A model generated the notes under the pieces. That model ran no database searches. It saw only the letters and a program-made list of their open reading frames with translations, and was not told where the DNA came from. Below, one piece after another: positions 8,594-17,181 of a DNA stretch of 64,000 nt. The first letter of the stretch is position 1. Each line of letters starts with the position of its first letter. Origin of the DNA: Undibacterium sp. CCC3.4 (GTDB lineage Bacteria; Pseudomonadota; Gammaproteobacteria; Burkholderiales; Burkholderiaceae_D). The DNA is taken from the NCBI RefSeq assembly GCF_034347425.1, contig NZ_CP133779.1:1302001-1366000 (forward strand), written 5' to 3'. The translations under genes were made by a program, and so were the position numbers.

Positions 8594-9625
8594 CTACGCG
8601 TCCAGACCGATCAAACCAGCACGATACGCTCCCGGCGTGCTGCCAGTCGCACGCTTGAAGGCGCGGCGCCAGCTGCGGGTGTCCGAGTAGCCGAGTGCTT
8701 CGGCGATGCGTTCGATCGCTTCACCGCTCTGTAACAAGTGTTTGGCCCTTACTATCCGAAGATTTTCACTGATCTGGAAATAGGAACTGCCTTCGCGCGC
8801 AAGCAAGCGGTGCAGCGAACGCGGGCTGATGTTCAAGGCCGCGGCGCTATCAGCCACGCTGTGCAATTGGCAATCGAGTCCTACCAAAATATGCAATAAG
8901 CTGCGCCGCCCAAGTACGCCGGCGGCGCTTAACTCATCCTGACAATGTTGGCGCACGCTGAGTACCCGCGCCTGGTCCGGTTGCGCTAAGCGGTGCTGCA
9001 ACAAATCTCGCGGAAACACGATGCGGCAGCGCGCCGCGCCCAACTTTACCGGGGCGGCAAAGCTTTGTTCATACAGTGATAGTCGGCGTAACTGCGGCAC
9101 CCGCAATTCCAGCCGCAGCAGACGAAATGCTGGGCCACACAATTGACGGGCGACATTAAACGCCGTCAACAGGTGGTCGACCGCCAGAAAATCTTCCAAT
9201 TCGCGGTCATCAAACAAGGGGTAGGCGCATAAAGAGGCCTCGTGCGCGTCAATTTGCAATTGCAAATCGAGCATAGAACCGGCCACCATCTGATATTCCA
9301 AGGCAAATTTCAAGGCCTCCAACAAAGTGTCATGTGCGCCGATGCCGGCACTGATCAAGCCTAACTGCGCCAGCGATTTGCGCTCGCCCGACCAAATCCC
9401 GAGATCCGCAAGGCCCTGCTGCTGCGCGCACAAGACCCCGGCACGCGCCTCCAAATACGTGATGTGGCTGTGGCCCGGCTCGAGCAAGCTGGGAAACAAA
9501 TTCTGCAGCGGCCACGCGCGCTCACGCGCAATCGCCAGCAAACCCGAAAACGGGTGGGCGGGAAAGACGGCGTCGCGCACCGACAACACGGTGCCGAAGG
9601 CAAGAGAAGCAGCAGCAGGGAACAT
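8594..9625 (-). CDS. AraC-family transcriptional regulator
   Basis: 343 residues. The N-terminal two thirds match the arabinose-binding-type domain found in the OruR/ArgR-like branch (QQQGLADLGIWSGERKSLAQL, then ALKFALEYQ). The C-terminal 100 residues hold two helix-turn-helix motifs: ADSAAALNISPRSLHRLLAR and RIAEALGYSDTRSWRRAFKR, the latter followed by ATGSTPGAYR, a family hallmark. It is divergent from the GMC oxidoreductase gene across 155 bases, so it probably regulates that gene. The effector may be an alcohol, fatty acid or amino-acid-like compound, but nothing in the sequence decides this. Confidence 0.9.
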   Translation of the reverse strand: MFPAAASLAFGTVLSVRDAVFPAHPFSGLLAIARERAWPLQNLFPSLLEPGHSHITYLEARAGVLCAQQQGLADLGIWSGERKSLAQLGLISAGIGAHDTLLEALKFALEYQMVAGSMLDLQLQIDAHEASLCAYPLFDDRELEDFLAVDHLLTAFNVARQLCGPAFRLLRLELRVPQLRRLSLYEQSFAAPVKLGAARCRIVFPRDLLQHRLAQPDQARVLSVRQHCQDELSAAGVLGRRSLLHILVGLDCQLHSVADSAAALNISPRSLHRLLAREGSSYFQISENLRIVRAKHLLQSGEAIERIAEALGYSDTRSWRRAFKRATGSTPGAYRAGLIGLDA

Positions 9626-9695
9626 GCTCAGTGGCTCACGGTGTGGCAGTCAATGTCCTTACATAATTCGAACGGGCGTACTAATATTCTTGCTA

Positions 9696-9712
9696 CCGTA
9701 CATTGAATACGG
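9696..9712. promoter_or_regulatory. Candidate operator between the AraC gene and the GMC oxidoreductase gene
   Basis: CCGTA (9696-9700) and TACGG (9708-9712) form a short palindrome about 70 bases upstream of each gene. It is a possible regulator site in the divergent promoter region, but the arms are only five bases long and could be chance. Confidence 0.25.
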
Positions 9713-9780
9713 CAATTCAGCAACGCTGCAGTGCAATACCAGAGCAGACCTGCTGAGATTGATTACACCGAGGAGACAAG

Positions 9781-11382
9781 ATGGAAACAACAATGACTGA
9801 CTATATCGTCGTCGGCGGCGGTGCCGGTGGCTGCGCTGTAGCCGGGCGGCTGTCGGAAGACGCACGCATCAGCGTGACCGTGCTCGAAGCCGGTGGTGCC
9901 GGCGACAGTTGGGTCGTCACTACCCCGATCGGCGTGGTCGCCATGCTGCCGACCAAGCTCAATAACTGGGCCTTTGAAACCGTACCACAGCCGGGCCTGA
10001 ATGGCCGCCGTGGCTATCAACCACGCGGCAAAATGCTGGGCGGGTCATCGGGTCTCAATGCCATGGTCTATGTGCGCGGACACAAGAGCGATTATGACCA
10101 CTGGGCCGCGCTTGGTAATGCCGGCTGGTCGTATGAGGAAGTGCTGCCCTACTTCATCAAGTCGGAACACAATCAAAGCCATGGTGCGCCCTATCATGGT
10201 CAGGATGGGCCTTTACGAGTCAGCGAGCTGCGCAGCGACAATCCGTTTCAAGAGATTTATCTTACTGCGGCACGCCAAGCCGGTTTCACGATCAATCCCG
10301 ATTTCAATGGTGCCGAGCAAGAAGGCGTCGGCATTTATCAAGTGACGCAGCATGAAGGCGAACGCTGGACCGCCGCGCGTGGCTATTTGCGTCCGCATAT
10401 GGGGCAGCGTGCCAATCTGCGGGTCGAAACCGGCTGTATGGTGACGAAGATACTGTTCGAAGGCAAGCGTGCGGTCGGCGTCGAAATGCGCCAAAACGGC
10501 GTGCTCAAGATTTTGCGCGCACGCTGCGAAATTCTGCTCGCCGCCGGTGCCTTCCAAACCCCGCAATTATTAATGTTGTCGGGGGTCGGTGACGCGACGG
10601 CCTTGCAAGCGCTCGGCATTGCGGTGCTACATGATTTACCCGGGGTCGGCCAAAATTTGCAAGATCATCCCGATTTTGTTTTCAAGTACCGCGCCCCTAG
10701 CCTCGATTTGCTCGGTATTTCTGCCGCTGGCGGTGTGCGTATGCTGCGCGAATGGCGGCGCTATCAAAACCAAAGGCGTGGCTTGATGAGTTCCAACGGT
10801 GCCGAGGGCGGTGCCTTTTTGAAAACCGACCCGGAACTGGCAGCACCCAATATCCAATTACATTTTGTTATGGCGATGCTCGACGACCATGCGCGCAAAC
10901 TCCATCTCGGCCATGGTTACTCTTGCCATATGTGCTTGCTACGACCGCAAAGCGTGGGCGAAGTACGCCTGGCCAGCGCCGATGCGCATGCTGCGCCCTT
11001 GATCAATCCGCGTTTTCTCGAGCATCCGGAAGATTTGGAAAACATGCTCAAGGGTTTCAAACTGACGCGCCGCTTGCTCGATGCCCCAGCCTTGGCACAG
11101 GTGCGCAGCAGCGATTTTCAAACCGCGCAAGTGCACAGCGATGACGAGATACGTGCGGTATTGCGCGCCACTTCCGATACCGTATATCACCCGGTCGGTA
11201 CTTGCAAAATGGGTAAGGATGCCATGGCCGTGGTCGATGCGCAGTTGAAGGTACATGGCATGGCCGGTTTGCGCGTGGTCGACGCCTCCATCATGCCAAC
11301 TCTGATAGGCGGCAATACCAATGCGCCCACCATGATGATAGGGGAAAAAGCGGCGGCGATGATCATGGCGGAACGAGGCTGA
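9781..11382 (+). CDS. GMC-family FAD-dependent oxidoreductase (alcohol/choline dehydrogenase type)
   Basis: A 533-residue flavoprotein starting at ATG 9781 behind GAGGAGACA. The dinucleotide fold is DYIVVGGGAGGCAVAGRL (about residues 6-23). GMC signature 1 lies at about residues 80-100 (GKMLGGSSGLNAMVYVRG), followed by HWAALGNAGWSYEEVLPYF. Signature 2 is GAFQTPQLLMLSGVG. The catalytic region has YHPVGTCKMG with the active-site His, and DASIMPTLIGGNTNAPT closes the FAD site. Such enzymes oxidise primary alcohols or choline to aldehydes and pass electrons to the respiratory chain. The sequence is closer to the AlkJ-type alcohol dehydrogenases than to strict choline dehydrogenases, by general impression. 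Probably controlled by the divergent AraC regulator. Confidence 0.93.
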   Translation: METTMTDYIVVGGGAGGCAVAGRLSEDARISVTVLEAGGAGDSWVVTTPIGVVAMLPTKLNNWAFETVPQPGLNGRRGYQPRGKMLGGSSGLNAMVYVRGHKSDYDHWAALGNAGWSYEEVLPYFIKSEHNQSHGAPYHGQDGPLRVSELRSDNPFQEIYLTAARQAGFTINPDFNGAEQEGVGIYQVTQHEGERWTAARGYLRPHMGQRANLRVETGCMVTKILFEGKRAVGVEMRQNGVLKILRARCEILLAAGAFQTPQLLMLSGVGDATALQALGIAVLHDLPGVGQNLQDHPDFVFKYRAPSLDLLGISAAGGVRMLREWRRYQNQRRGLMSSNGAEGGAFLKTDPELAAPNIQLHFVMAMLDDHARKLHLGHGYSCHMCLLRPQSVGEVRLASADAHAAPLINPRFLEHPEDLENMLKGFKLTRRLLDAPALAQVRSSDFQTAQVHSDDEIRAVLRATSDTVYHPVGTCKMGKDAMAVVDAQLKVHGMAGLRVVDASIMPTLIGGNTNAPTMMIGEKAAAMIMAERG

Positions 11383-11394
11383 AGTCTCCCTGGT

Positions 11395-11421
11395 GAAACA
11401 TGGTGAAAATTACCATGTTTC
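11395..11421. other. Perfect 10-bp inverted repeat after the GMC gene
   Basis: GAAACATGGT (11395-11404) pairs with ACCATGTTTC (11412-11421) around a seven-base loop. It starts 13 bases after the stop. There is no T tract, so it may be an RNA-stabilising 3' hairpin, a weak terminator or an operator for the next gene. Confidence 0.4.
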
Positions 11422-11471
11422 GCTATCGCCATGGCTTAGAATAGGGGTCTGTTTAATACAAAACAAGCGAC

Positions 11472-12296
11472 ATGGAATTTCTGACCCTCCGCGCCAGTGA
11501 TGGCGCCAGCACACGCATTGCCAGCCACGGTGCCCACGTCTGTTCATGGATACCGGCGCAGGGCAAGGAACAATTATTTCTCAGCCAACGCTCCGCGTTT
11601 ACTTCGGACAGCGCCATTCGCGGCGGTATCCCAGTGATTTTTCCGCAATTCGCCACGCTCGGCCCACTGCCGAGGCATGGTTTCGCCCGTACCGCCAAGT
11701 GGAAATTGCAGAGCAATGAGATGCACCCCGACGGCAGTGCCGTGGCAGTATTTTGTCTACAAGAAAATATCGCACGGCTCACTATCTGGCCGCATGTCTT
11801 CACGGCCAGGTTGACGGTGCGCGTCTACGCCAATACGCTACAGGTGAGCTTGGAGATCGAGAACCGCGGCGATACACCGTTCAGCTTCACCGCCGCCTTG
11901 CACAGCTATTTCGCGCTGGCAGACTTGGCACAAGCGCGACTACATGGCTTACAAGGCGTGGTTTACCGTGACAGCTTGTGCGACCGCAACGATGTGCTGG
12001 AAACGGCCGAGTATTTACACCATATCCAAGAAATTGATAGAATTTACGGGCCGCTGACCCAGCCGCTGCGGCTGGAACAAGCGCAGCAGCAGCAGTTGCA
12101 CATCGAGAGCAGCGGTTTTACTGATGCGGTGGTATGGAACCCCGGAGCCGATGCTGCGGTCAAACTGCCGGATCTGGCAGCCGGCGAAGAACAGCGTATG
12201 CTCTGCGTGGAAGCCGCCATCGTCCGTCAGCCGGTGGTCTTGGCACCGGGTACGCGCTGGAACGGTAGTCAGACCATGACGCTCAGCGATCAATAG
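11472..12296 (+). CDS. D-hexose-6-phosphate mutarotase (YeaD family)
   Basis: 274 residues with an aldose-1-epimerase-like beta-sandwich. It interconverts alpha and beta anomers of glucose 6-phosphate and related sugar phosphates in the cytosol. Family marks are SQRSAFTSDSAIRGGIPVIF, FPQF, the basic RHGFAR motif with the conserved Arg-His, FTAALHSYFALAD with the catalytic His, and VVWNPG near the end. The chain has the usual length and no signal peptide. It is flanked by unrelated genes and is probably its own transcription unit. Confidence 0.93.
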   Translation: MEFLTLRASDGASTRIASHGAHVCSWIPAQGKEQLFLSQRSAFTSDSAIRGGIPVIFPQFATLGPLPRHGFARTAKWKLQSNEMHPDGSAVAVFCLQENIARLTIWPHVFTARLTVRVYANTLQVSLEIENRGDTPFSFTAALHSYFALADLAQARLHGLQGVVYRDSLCDRNDVLETAEYLHHIQEIDRIYGPLTQPLRLEQAQQQQLHIESSGFTDAVVWNPGADAAVKLPDLAAGEEQRMLCVEAAIVRQPVVLAPGTRWNGSQTMTLSDQ

Positions 12297-12360
12297 GCTT
12301 ACAAGGGTGGTGGCTTGGCCACGACCGCATTGTTTCGAAGTTTTGCCATAAGGACTTTCC

Positions 12361-15111
12361 ATGTCATCTGTCTCGTTTCGTTTCCTACCGTTCACACCCT
12401 TGCTACGCATCCTCATTTGCAGCGGCGCCCTGATCCTCAGCACACAGTCCGCGCAAGCACTGGTACTGCCGCCAGACATGCAGCAAATTACCAGCGTCGA
12501 AGGCTTGACCGAATACCGCTTGCCCAACGGCTTGCGGGTCTTGCTCATGCCGGATGCCAGCAAACCGACGGTCACCGTGAACATGACCTACCTGGTCGGC
12601 TCGCGGCATGAAAATTACGGCGAAACCGGCATGGCGCATTTGCTTGAGCACATGATGTTCAAAGGCACCGGCAAGCATGCCAATATCACCGAAGAATTCA
12701 ACCGGCGCGGCATGCGCATGAATGGTACGACCTCGCTGGATCGCACCAATTACTATGAATTGTTTCAAGCCGACGACAGCAACTTGCAATGGGCGCTGGA
12801 AATGGAAGCCGACCGCATGGTCAATTCGCGCATTGCACGCCAGGATCTTGACAGTGAAATGACGGTGGTACGCAATGAATACGAAGGCGGCGAGAATTCC
12901 CCGAGCAGCGTGCTGATGAAGCGTCTGCAGAGTGTGGCCTATGATTGGCACAATTATGGCAACGCGACAATCGGTAACCGCAGCGATATCGAAAACGTCA
13001 AAATTGAAAATCTTCAAGGTTTTTACCGCACTTACTACCAGCCCGACAATGCGGTCTTACTGGTAGCAGGCAAGTTTGATGACAGCAAAACCTTGGCCTG
13101 GATCAGTCAAGCCTTCGGTAAAATTCCGAAACCAACACGGGTACTGCCGCCGTTTTGGACAGTCGAGCCGACCCAAGATGGCGAACGCAATTTTGTCGTG
13201 CGTCGCAAGGGCGACATACAACTCATCATGATCGCCTATAAAGTACCGGCCGGCTTGCACCCGGATCGCGATGCCATCGGCTTTGCCGGTGACATTCTGA
13301 CCAATGCCCCGCATGGTCGCTTGCACAAACAATTGGTAGAAACCGGCAAGGTGGTGCAAGTGTTTGCCACCGAAGTCGGACATGTCGCACCGGGTCTGAC
13401 TATCATCGGTGCTGCAGTAAAAAAAGGCGCTTCGCTGGAAGAGGCGAAAGCGGCCTTGTTAGCCGGCATAGAAGACTTCAAACTCCATCCGCCGACGGCC
13501 GAAGAAATGGAGCGCGTCAAGCGCGACAATGCCAATGAATATGAAAAAATGCTCAACGATCATGAATCGATCGGGGTGGCAATGTCGGAATTCATTGCCA
13601 TGGGCGACTGGCGCTATCTGTTCGTCGATCGCGACAATGCCGACAAGGTCACGCCGGAGCAAGTAAGCGCAGCGGCACAACGTTATCTGGTACGCGACAA
13701 CCGCACCACCGGCATGTTCATTCCCGAAGATACCCCGCAGCGTGCCGAGGTGCCGATGGCCCCGAGCATGGCCGACGTCATGCGCGACTTCAAACCGAAA
13801 GCCGCCATACTGAGCGGCGAGAATTTTGATCCGGCACCAGCCAATCTCGACCGCCGCACCAGCATCAGCCGCATCGGTGGTTTGCAACTGGCCTTGCTGC
13901 CGAAAAAAAATCGTGGTGCCACGGTCGACGTGGCACTGAGTCTGCACTGGGGTGATGAAACCAGCCTGTTCGGCAAAAGCACCGTCAGCAGCCTGACCCA
14001 CAGCTTGCTCAGCAGCGGTACGAAGCGCTACAGCCGCGCCGAAATCAGTGATCAAATGTCGAAATTGAAAATGAGCGGCAGCTTGTTAGACTTCCAAACC
14101 ACGCGCGACAATCTGCCAGCCGCATTGGCACTGGTGGCAGAAATTTTGCGCGATGCGAATTTCCCCGATAGTGAATTCAAGCAACTGCAACAACGCAGCA
14201 TCGTTGCACTCGAAGCGAGTCGCAATGAACCGGGTGCCATCGTCGGCCGTGAACTGGCGCAGCAATTCAACAGCTATCCACGCGGCGATTTCCGTGCCCC
14301 ACTGAGCTTGGATGAATCGCTGGCCGCGCTCACCGCCTTGACGGCCGCCGATGTGCGGACCTTCCATCGCGATTTTTACGGTGCCTCCAACGGGGAGTTA
14401 TCTATCGTCGGTGACTTCGATGCCGATGCCATCAAAACCACGGTGGCCAGCGCATTCAAGGGCTGGGACAGCAAAGCCCCTTGGACCCGTTTGAACTCGC
14501 TGCGCGCCGATCCTGCCGCCAGCCGCAAAACCTTCAACACGCCGGACAAAGAAAATGGCATCTATGCCAGTTCGATGACGCTCAACTTGCGCGATGATGA
14601 TGCCGATTTTGCTGCGCTGCGCGTAGCCAATTATATTTTCGGCGGCGGGGCTGGTTTGAATTCCCGTTTGCTCGAACGCATACGTCAAAAAGATGGCTTG
14701 TCGTATGGCGGCGGTTCCAGTATTCAAGCTGGCAGTATTGATCGGGTCGGCAGTTTTTCCATCAGCGCCACAGCGGCACCACAAAATCTGGCGAAACTCG
14801 AAGTGGCGATACGAGAAGAATTGAGCCGGGTCTTGAAAGAAGGCTTCAGTGCAGAGGAATTGGCCAAAGCCAAATCTGGTTTTTTACAGCAACGGGTGCA
14901 GGCGCGTACCAGCGATGCCGCATTGGCCAGCGGTGCCAACAATAATTTGTATTTGAAACGTGCTTGGGCTTGGGCTCAAGGCTTCGACGACAAGGTAGCC
15001 GCCTTGACGCTGGAGCAACTCAACCAAGCCTTCCGTCGGCATATCGATCCGGCCAAACTGAGCGTCTTCATTGCGGGTGACGAAAGCCGCGCTAAACTGA
15101 ACGCTAAATAA
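12361..15111 (+). CDS. M16-family zinc protease (pitrilysin type), exported
   Basis: 916 residues. A hydrophobic signal peptide ends near residue 36 (QSAQA). Two M16 halves follow. The first has the inverted zinc motif HLLEHMMFKGTG (about residues 93-97) with RNEYEGGENSPSS downstream, where the third ligand Glu lies. The second half (from about residue 500) has no HxxEH and acts as the inactive partner, ending with RLLERIRQKDGLSYGGGSS, a common M16 C-terminal motif. The family degrades peptides in a closed chamber. This one would work in the periplasm. It is a fused two-domain form, whereas related genera often carry two separate genes. Confidence 0.93.
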   Translation: MSSVSFRFLPFTPLLRILICSGALILSTQSAQALVLPPDMQQITSVEGLTEYRLPNGLRVLLMPDASKPTVTVNMTYLVGSRHENYGETGMAHLLEHMMFKGTGKHANITEEFNRRGMRMNGTTSLDRTNYYELFQADDSNLQWALEMEADRMVNSRIARQDLDSEMTVVRNEYEGGENSPSSVLMKRLQSVAYDWHNYGNATIGNRSDIENVKIENLQGFYRTYYQPDNAVLLVAGKFDDSKTLAWISQAFGKIPKPTRVLPPFWTVEPTQDGERNFVVRRKGDIQLIMIAYKVPAGLHPDRDAIGFAGDILTNAPHGRLHKQLVETGKVVQVFATEVGHVAPGLTIIGAAVKKGASLEEAKAALLAGIEDFKLHPPTAEEMERVKRDNANEYEKMLNDHESIGVAMSEFIAMGDWRYLFVDRDNADKVTPEQVSAAAQRYLVRDNRTTGMFIPEDTPQRAEVPMAPSMADVMRDFKPKAAILSGENFDPAPANLDRRTSISRIGGLQLALLPKKNRGATVDVALSLHWGDETSLFGKSTVSSLTHSLLSSGTKRYSRAEISDQMSKLKMSGSLLDFQTTRDNLPAALALVAEILRDANFPDSEFKQLQQRSIVALEASRNEPGAIVGRELAQQFNSYPRGDFRAPLSLDESLAALTALTAADVRTFHRDFYGASNGELSIVGDFDADAIKTTVASAFKGWDSKAPWTRLNSLRADPAASRKTFNTPDKENGIYASSMTLNLRDDDADFAALRVANYIFGGGAGLNSRLLERIRQKDGLSYGGGSSIQAGSIDRVGSFSISATAAPQNLAKLEVAIREELSRVLKEGFSAEELAKAKSGFLQQRVQARTSDAALASGANNNLYLKRAWAWAQGFDDKVAALTLEQLNQAFRRHIDPAKLSVFIAGDESRAKLNAK

Positions 15112-15136
15112 GCGGCAACGACGACTAAGCCTGGCG

Positions 15137-15766
15137 TCAGCCTTTCCAGCTGCGTTGCAAGCCAGTATCGGTATGAATCCAGCCACCGTTGGCGCTGGCG
15201 CGGTAATAAAAGCCGACGCCACCGCCACGGAAGCTGCGAATCAAATCACCGAGCACTTCTTCATGCAATTGGGCAATGCGGATATCCGCCGCTTTGCCAT
15301 CCATATGCAGTGATTTACGCGCTGCCGGCACACCTTGCTCGATCAAATGGCGGTTCGATTCCGGCGTGCGATAGCCAGACAAGATCACCAAGGGATCGGT
15401 CATACCAAGACGCGCCACATAGGCTTGCGTGGCCCATAAAGTTTCCAGTAATTTCGGGTCGATCTCCACGGTTTTTTTGCCATTCACATCGCGCAACAAG
15501 TGGCACAGTTGTTCATATGCCGAAGACTGCAATTCGCCATCCTGCCAGTACAATAATTTGCAGCGTTCGCCCGAGGCGGGACGGACTAAGTCGAGCGTGC
15601 GCGGCTTGAGCCAGAAATCGAGATCGAGCGCCTGCGAATCGAATAAATCGGGTGGCGGTGCCAACGGAGTGGCCGCGGCAGCAAACGGTAATAAATGACT
15701 CTCGCAAACCAGACCGGCAGCGGTGAGCATCAGGCTTTTTTTGAGAAAATAACGACGTGCAAGCAT
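15137..15766 (-). CDS. Tat-exported DUF882/YcbK-type murein peptidase
   Basis: ATG 15766 gives 209 residues beginning MLARRYFLKKSLMLTAAG, a twin-arginine signal (RRxFLKK), with GGAGC as ribosome binding site; the frame is open 18 codons further up without a signal. The domain is M15-like: ILSGYRTPESNRHL, then SLHMDGKAADIRI, and WIHTDTG near the end, giving the His-Asp-His zinc ligands of this fold. The E. coli relative MepK (YcbK) cuts peptidoglycan crosslinks. The C-terminal YRASANGGWIHTDTG is complete. It may allow cell-wall growth in the periplasm. Convergent with the M16 gene. Confidence 0.88.
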   Translation of the reverse strand: MLARRYFLKKSLMLTAAGLVCESHLLPFAAAATPLAPPPDLFDSQALDLDFWLKPRTLDLVRPASGERCKLLYWQDGELQSSAYEQLCHLLRDVNGKKTVEIDPKLLETLWATQAYVARLGMTDPLVILSGYRTPESNRHLIEQGVPAARKSLHMDGKAADIRIAQLHEEVLGDLIRSFRGGGVGFYYRASANGGWIHTDTGLQRSWKG

Positions 15767-15858
15767 GGGGCAGCTCCAATAGTGGGCGCGAAATAAGGAT
15801 AAAAATAAGGCTAAGAACAAAGTGTAGCGGCTGTTCGGCCAGACGGCTACGGCTACGC

Positions 15859-16275
15859 TTACTTCTTACTCGTTCTGAATTCGTGTCGTAACACCAAGCG
15901 GCTCGAAGCAATCAAACTGTTGAGACCGAGTATCAATTGCGTCAACAAATGGCCACGTAACAACCAGATCTGCGCCCGCGGGGCCTCGACCTGGGTCACG
16001 GCCGTCACCACTGGCGCAATCCATGCCGCTTCAGGGCTGAGGTCGAGCAAGATATCGCCATCGCTGTTGGTATGCAAATACAATTCGCCGCCATGCAACA
16101 GGGTAAAACACACCCCATGCCCGGCCACGCTGTTCTTCGCCACCACTTGTTGCAACTCACGATCATGCAGCTCTAACCAAGCCTCGACTTCGTATGCATT
16201 TTCCAGCAGTAACCAGGCCTGTTCTTGCATTGATACGGCTGGTAAAGCAGAAGGGGATTCAATCGACATACACAT
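15859..16275 (-). CDS. Hypothetical protein
   Basis: 138 residues that I do not recognise. ATG 16275 or 16269 are both possible. It overlaps the end of the TraB/GumN gene by 11-17 bases, suggesting one transcript with translational coupling. No signal peptide or membrane segment is evident. The sequence has a Glu-rich helical N terminus (YEVEAWLELHDRELQQVV), a beta-rich middle (HGVCFTLLHGGELYLHTNSDG) and a Leu-rich C-terminal helix (LLTQLILGLNSLIASSR). Codon use fits the neighbours, so I take it as real. Confidence 0.6.
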   Translation of the reverse strand: MCMSIESPSALPAVSMQEQAWLLLENAYEVEAWLELHDRELQQVVAKNSVAGHGVCFTLLHGGELYLHTNSDGDILLDLSPEAAWIAPVVTAVTQVEAPRAQIWLLRGHLLTQLILGLNSLIASSRLVLRHEFRTSKK

Positions 16276-17158
16276 AGCCTGACTTATTAGAAGAAGAAAT
16301 TTGACGCACTTTCAAACCGCGCTTACGCAACAGATCGACCAGACTGCGTGGGCCGGAAATATGGGCGGCACCGACGACGACCAACAAACGCCGCCCCGCC
16401 GCCATCTGCGCCAGGATTTGTGTGACCATGGCGGGGTTGCGGTCATCAAGCAAAGTTTGCATGAATAATTTGGCGGCCGCATCTTTGTTGGCTTCGGCCA
16501 GAAACAATTGCTCCAGTGTCGCAGCATCGCCGGCTTTCCAGGCTTGCACCAAGCGAGCGGTGTCACTTTTGAGCGTGCCGTCAGTGATGCTATCGAGCGT
16601 TTGCGCCAACATGGCGTCGCCAACTTCATCACTCAAACCACCCAAAATACCAGCCTGAAACACCATACTTTCCAGCTCCAACACGGTTTTGTGGTCGCCT
16701 TTGGCGCGCGTGATGAAATGCTGATCGATGCCGAACTCGGCCGTGTACCCGAGCGGCGTTAAGGCCGCAACCAGCAAAGCACTGGCCACCAAGCTAGGGC
16801 GCAATTGCTGCCATTGCGTGGCTGCTTGCGGTTGCCGCAGCAATAACTGCTCCCAGGTGCTGGTGCGCAAATGATTCTGCAGCCTGTCAGGGGCGGCATA
16901 GGTCAGCAAGGGCAGGGCTTTTTGCATTTCGCCAGGACGGCTAGGGTCGACTTCCACCGCCAGCGTGTCGGCTTGGCGATAAACTTGCTGTACTGCTAAA
17001 GGCAAGGGATAAAAATCGGCGCGTGCCACATGAATCGAACCGAACAGGTAAGCGGTGTGCGCACCTTGACGCACTTCCCATAAGCCCCCCGATACCGGTG
17101 CGGCCGCCCAGAGCGGCTGCACCCAAACCAGCAACAACACGCAAAAACCGCGCTTCAT
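16259..17158 (-). CDS. TraB/GumN family protein, exported
   Basis: ATG 17158 gives 299 residues beginning with a signal peptide (MKRGFCVLLLVWVQPLWAA); a start at 17185 would add nine residues and overlap rep by four bases. The family opens with GLWEVRQGAHTAYLFGSIHVA, containing the conserved GSxH, then LAVEVDP. Near the end, LLVVVGAAHISGPRSLVDLL is the second conserved GAxH block. TraB/GumN proteins are distantly related to the Tiki metalloproteases and these His and Glu residues are thought to bind metal. The substrate is unknown. It sits just behind rep and before a hypothetical gene. Confidence 0.88.
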   Translation of the reverse strand: MKRGFCVLLLVWVQPLWAAAPVSGGLWEVRQGAHTAYLFGSIHVARADFYPLPLAVQQVYRQADTLAVEVDPSRPGEMQKALPLLTYAAPDRLQNHLRTSTWEQLLLRQPQAATQWQQLRPSLVASALLVAALTPLGYTAEFGIDQHFITRAKGDHKTVLELESMVFQAGILGGLSDEVGDAMLAQTLDSITDGTLKSDTARLVQAWKAGDAATLEQLFLAEANKDAAAKLFMQTLLDDRNPAMVTQILAQMAAGRRLLVVVGAAHISGPRSLVDLLRKRGLKVRQISSSNKSGYVYVD

Positions 17159-17181
17159 CGCTGCACTCGTATATTTTTTTA

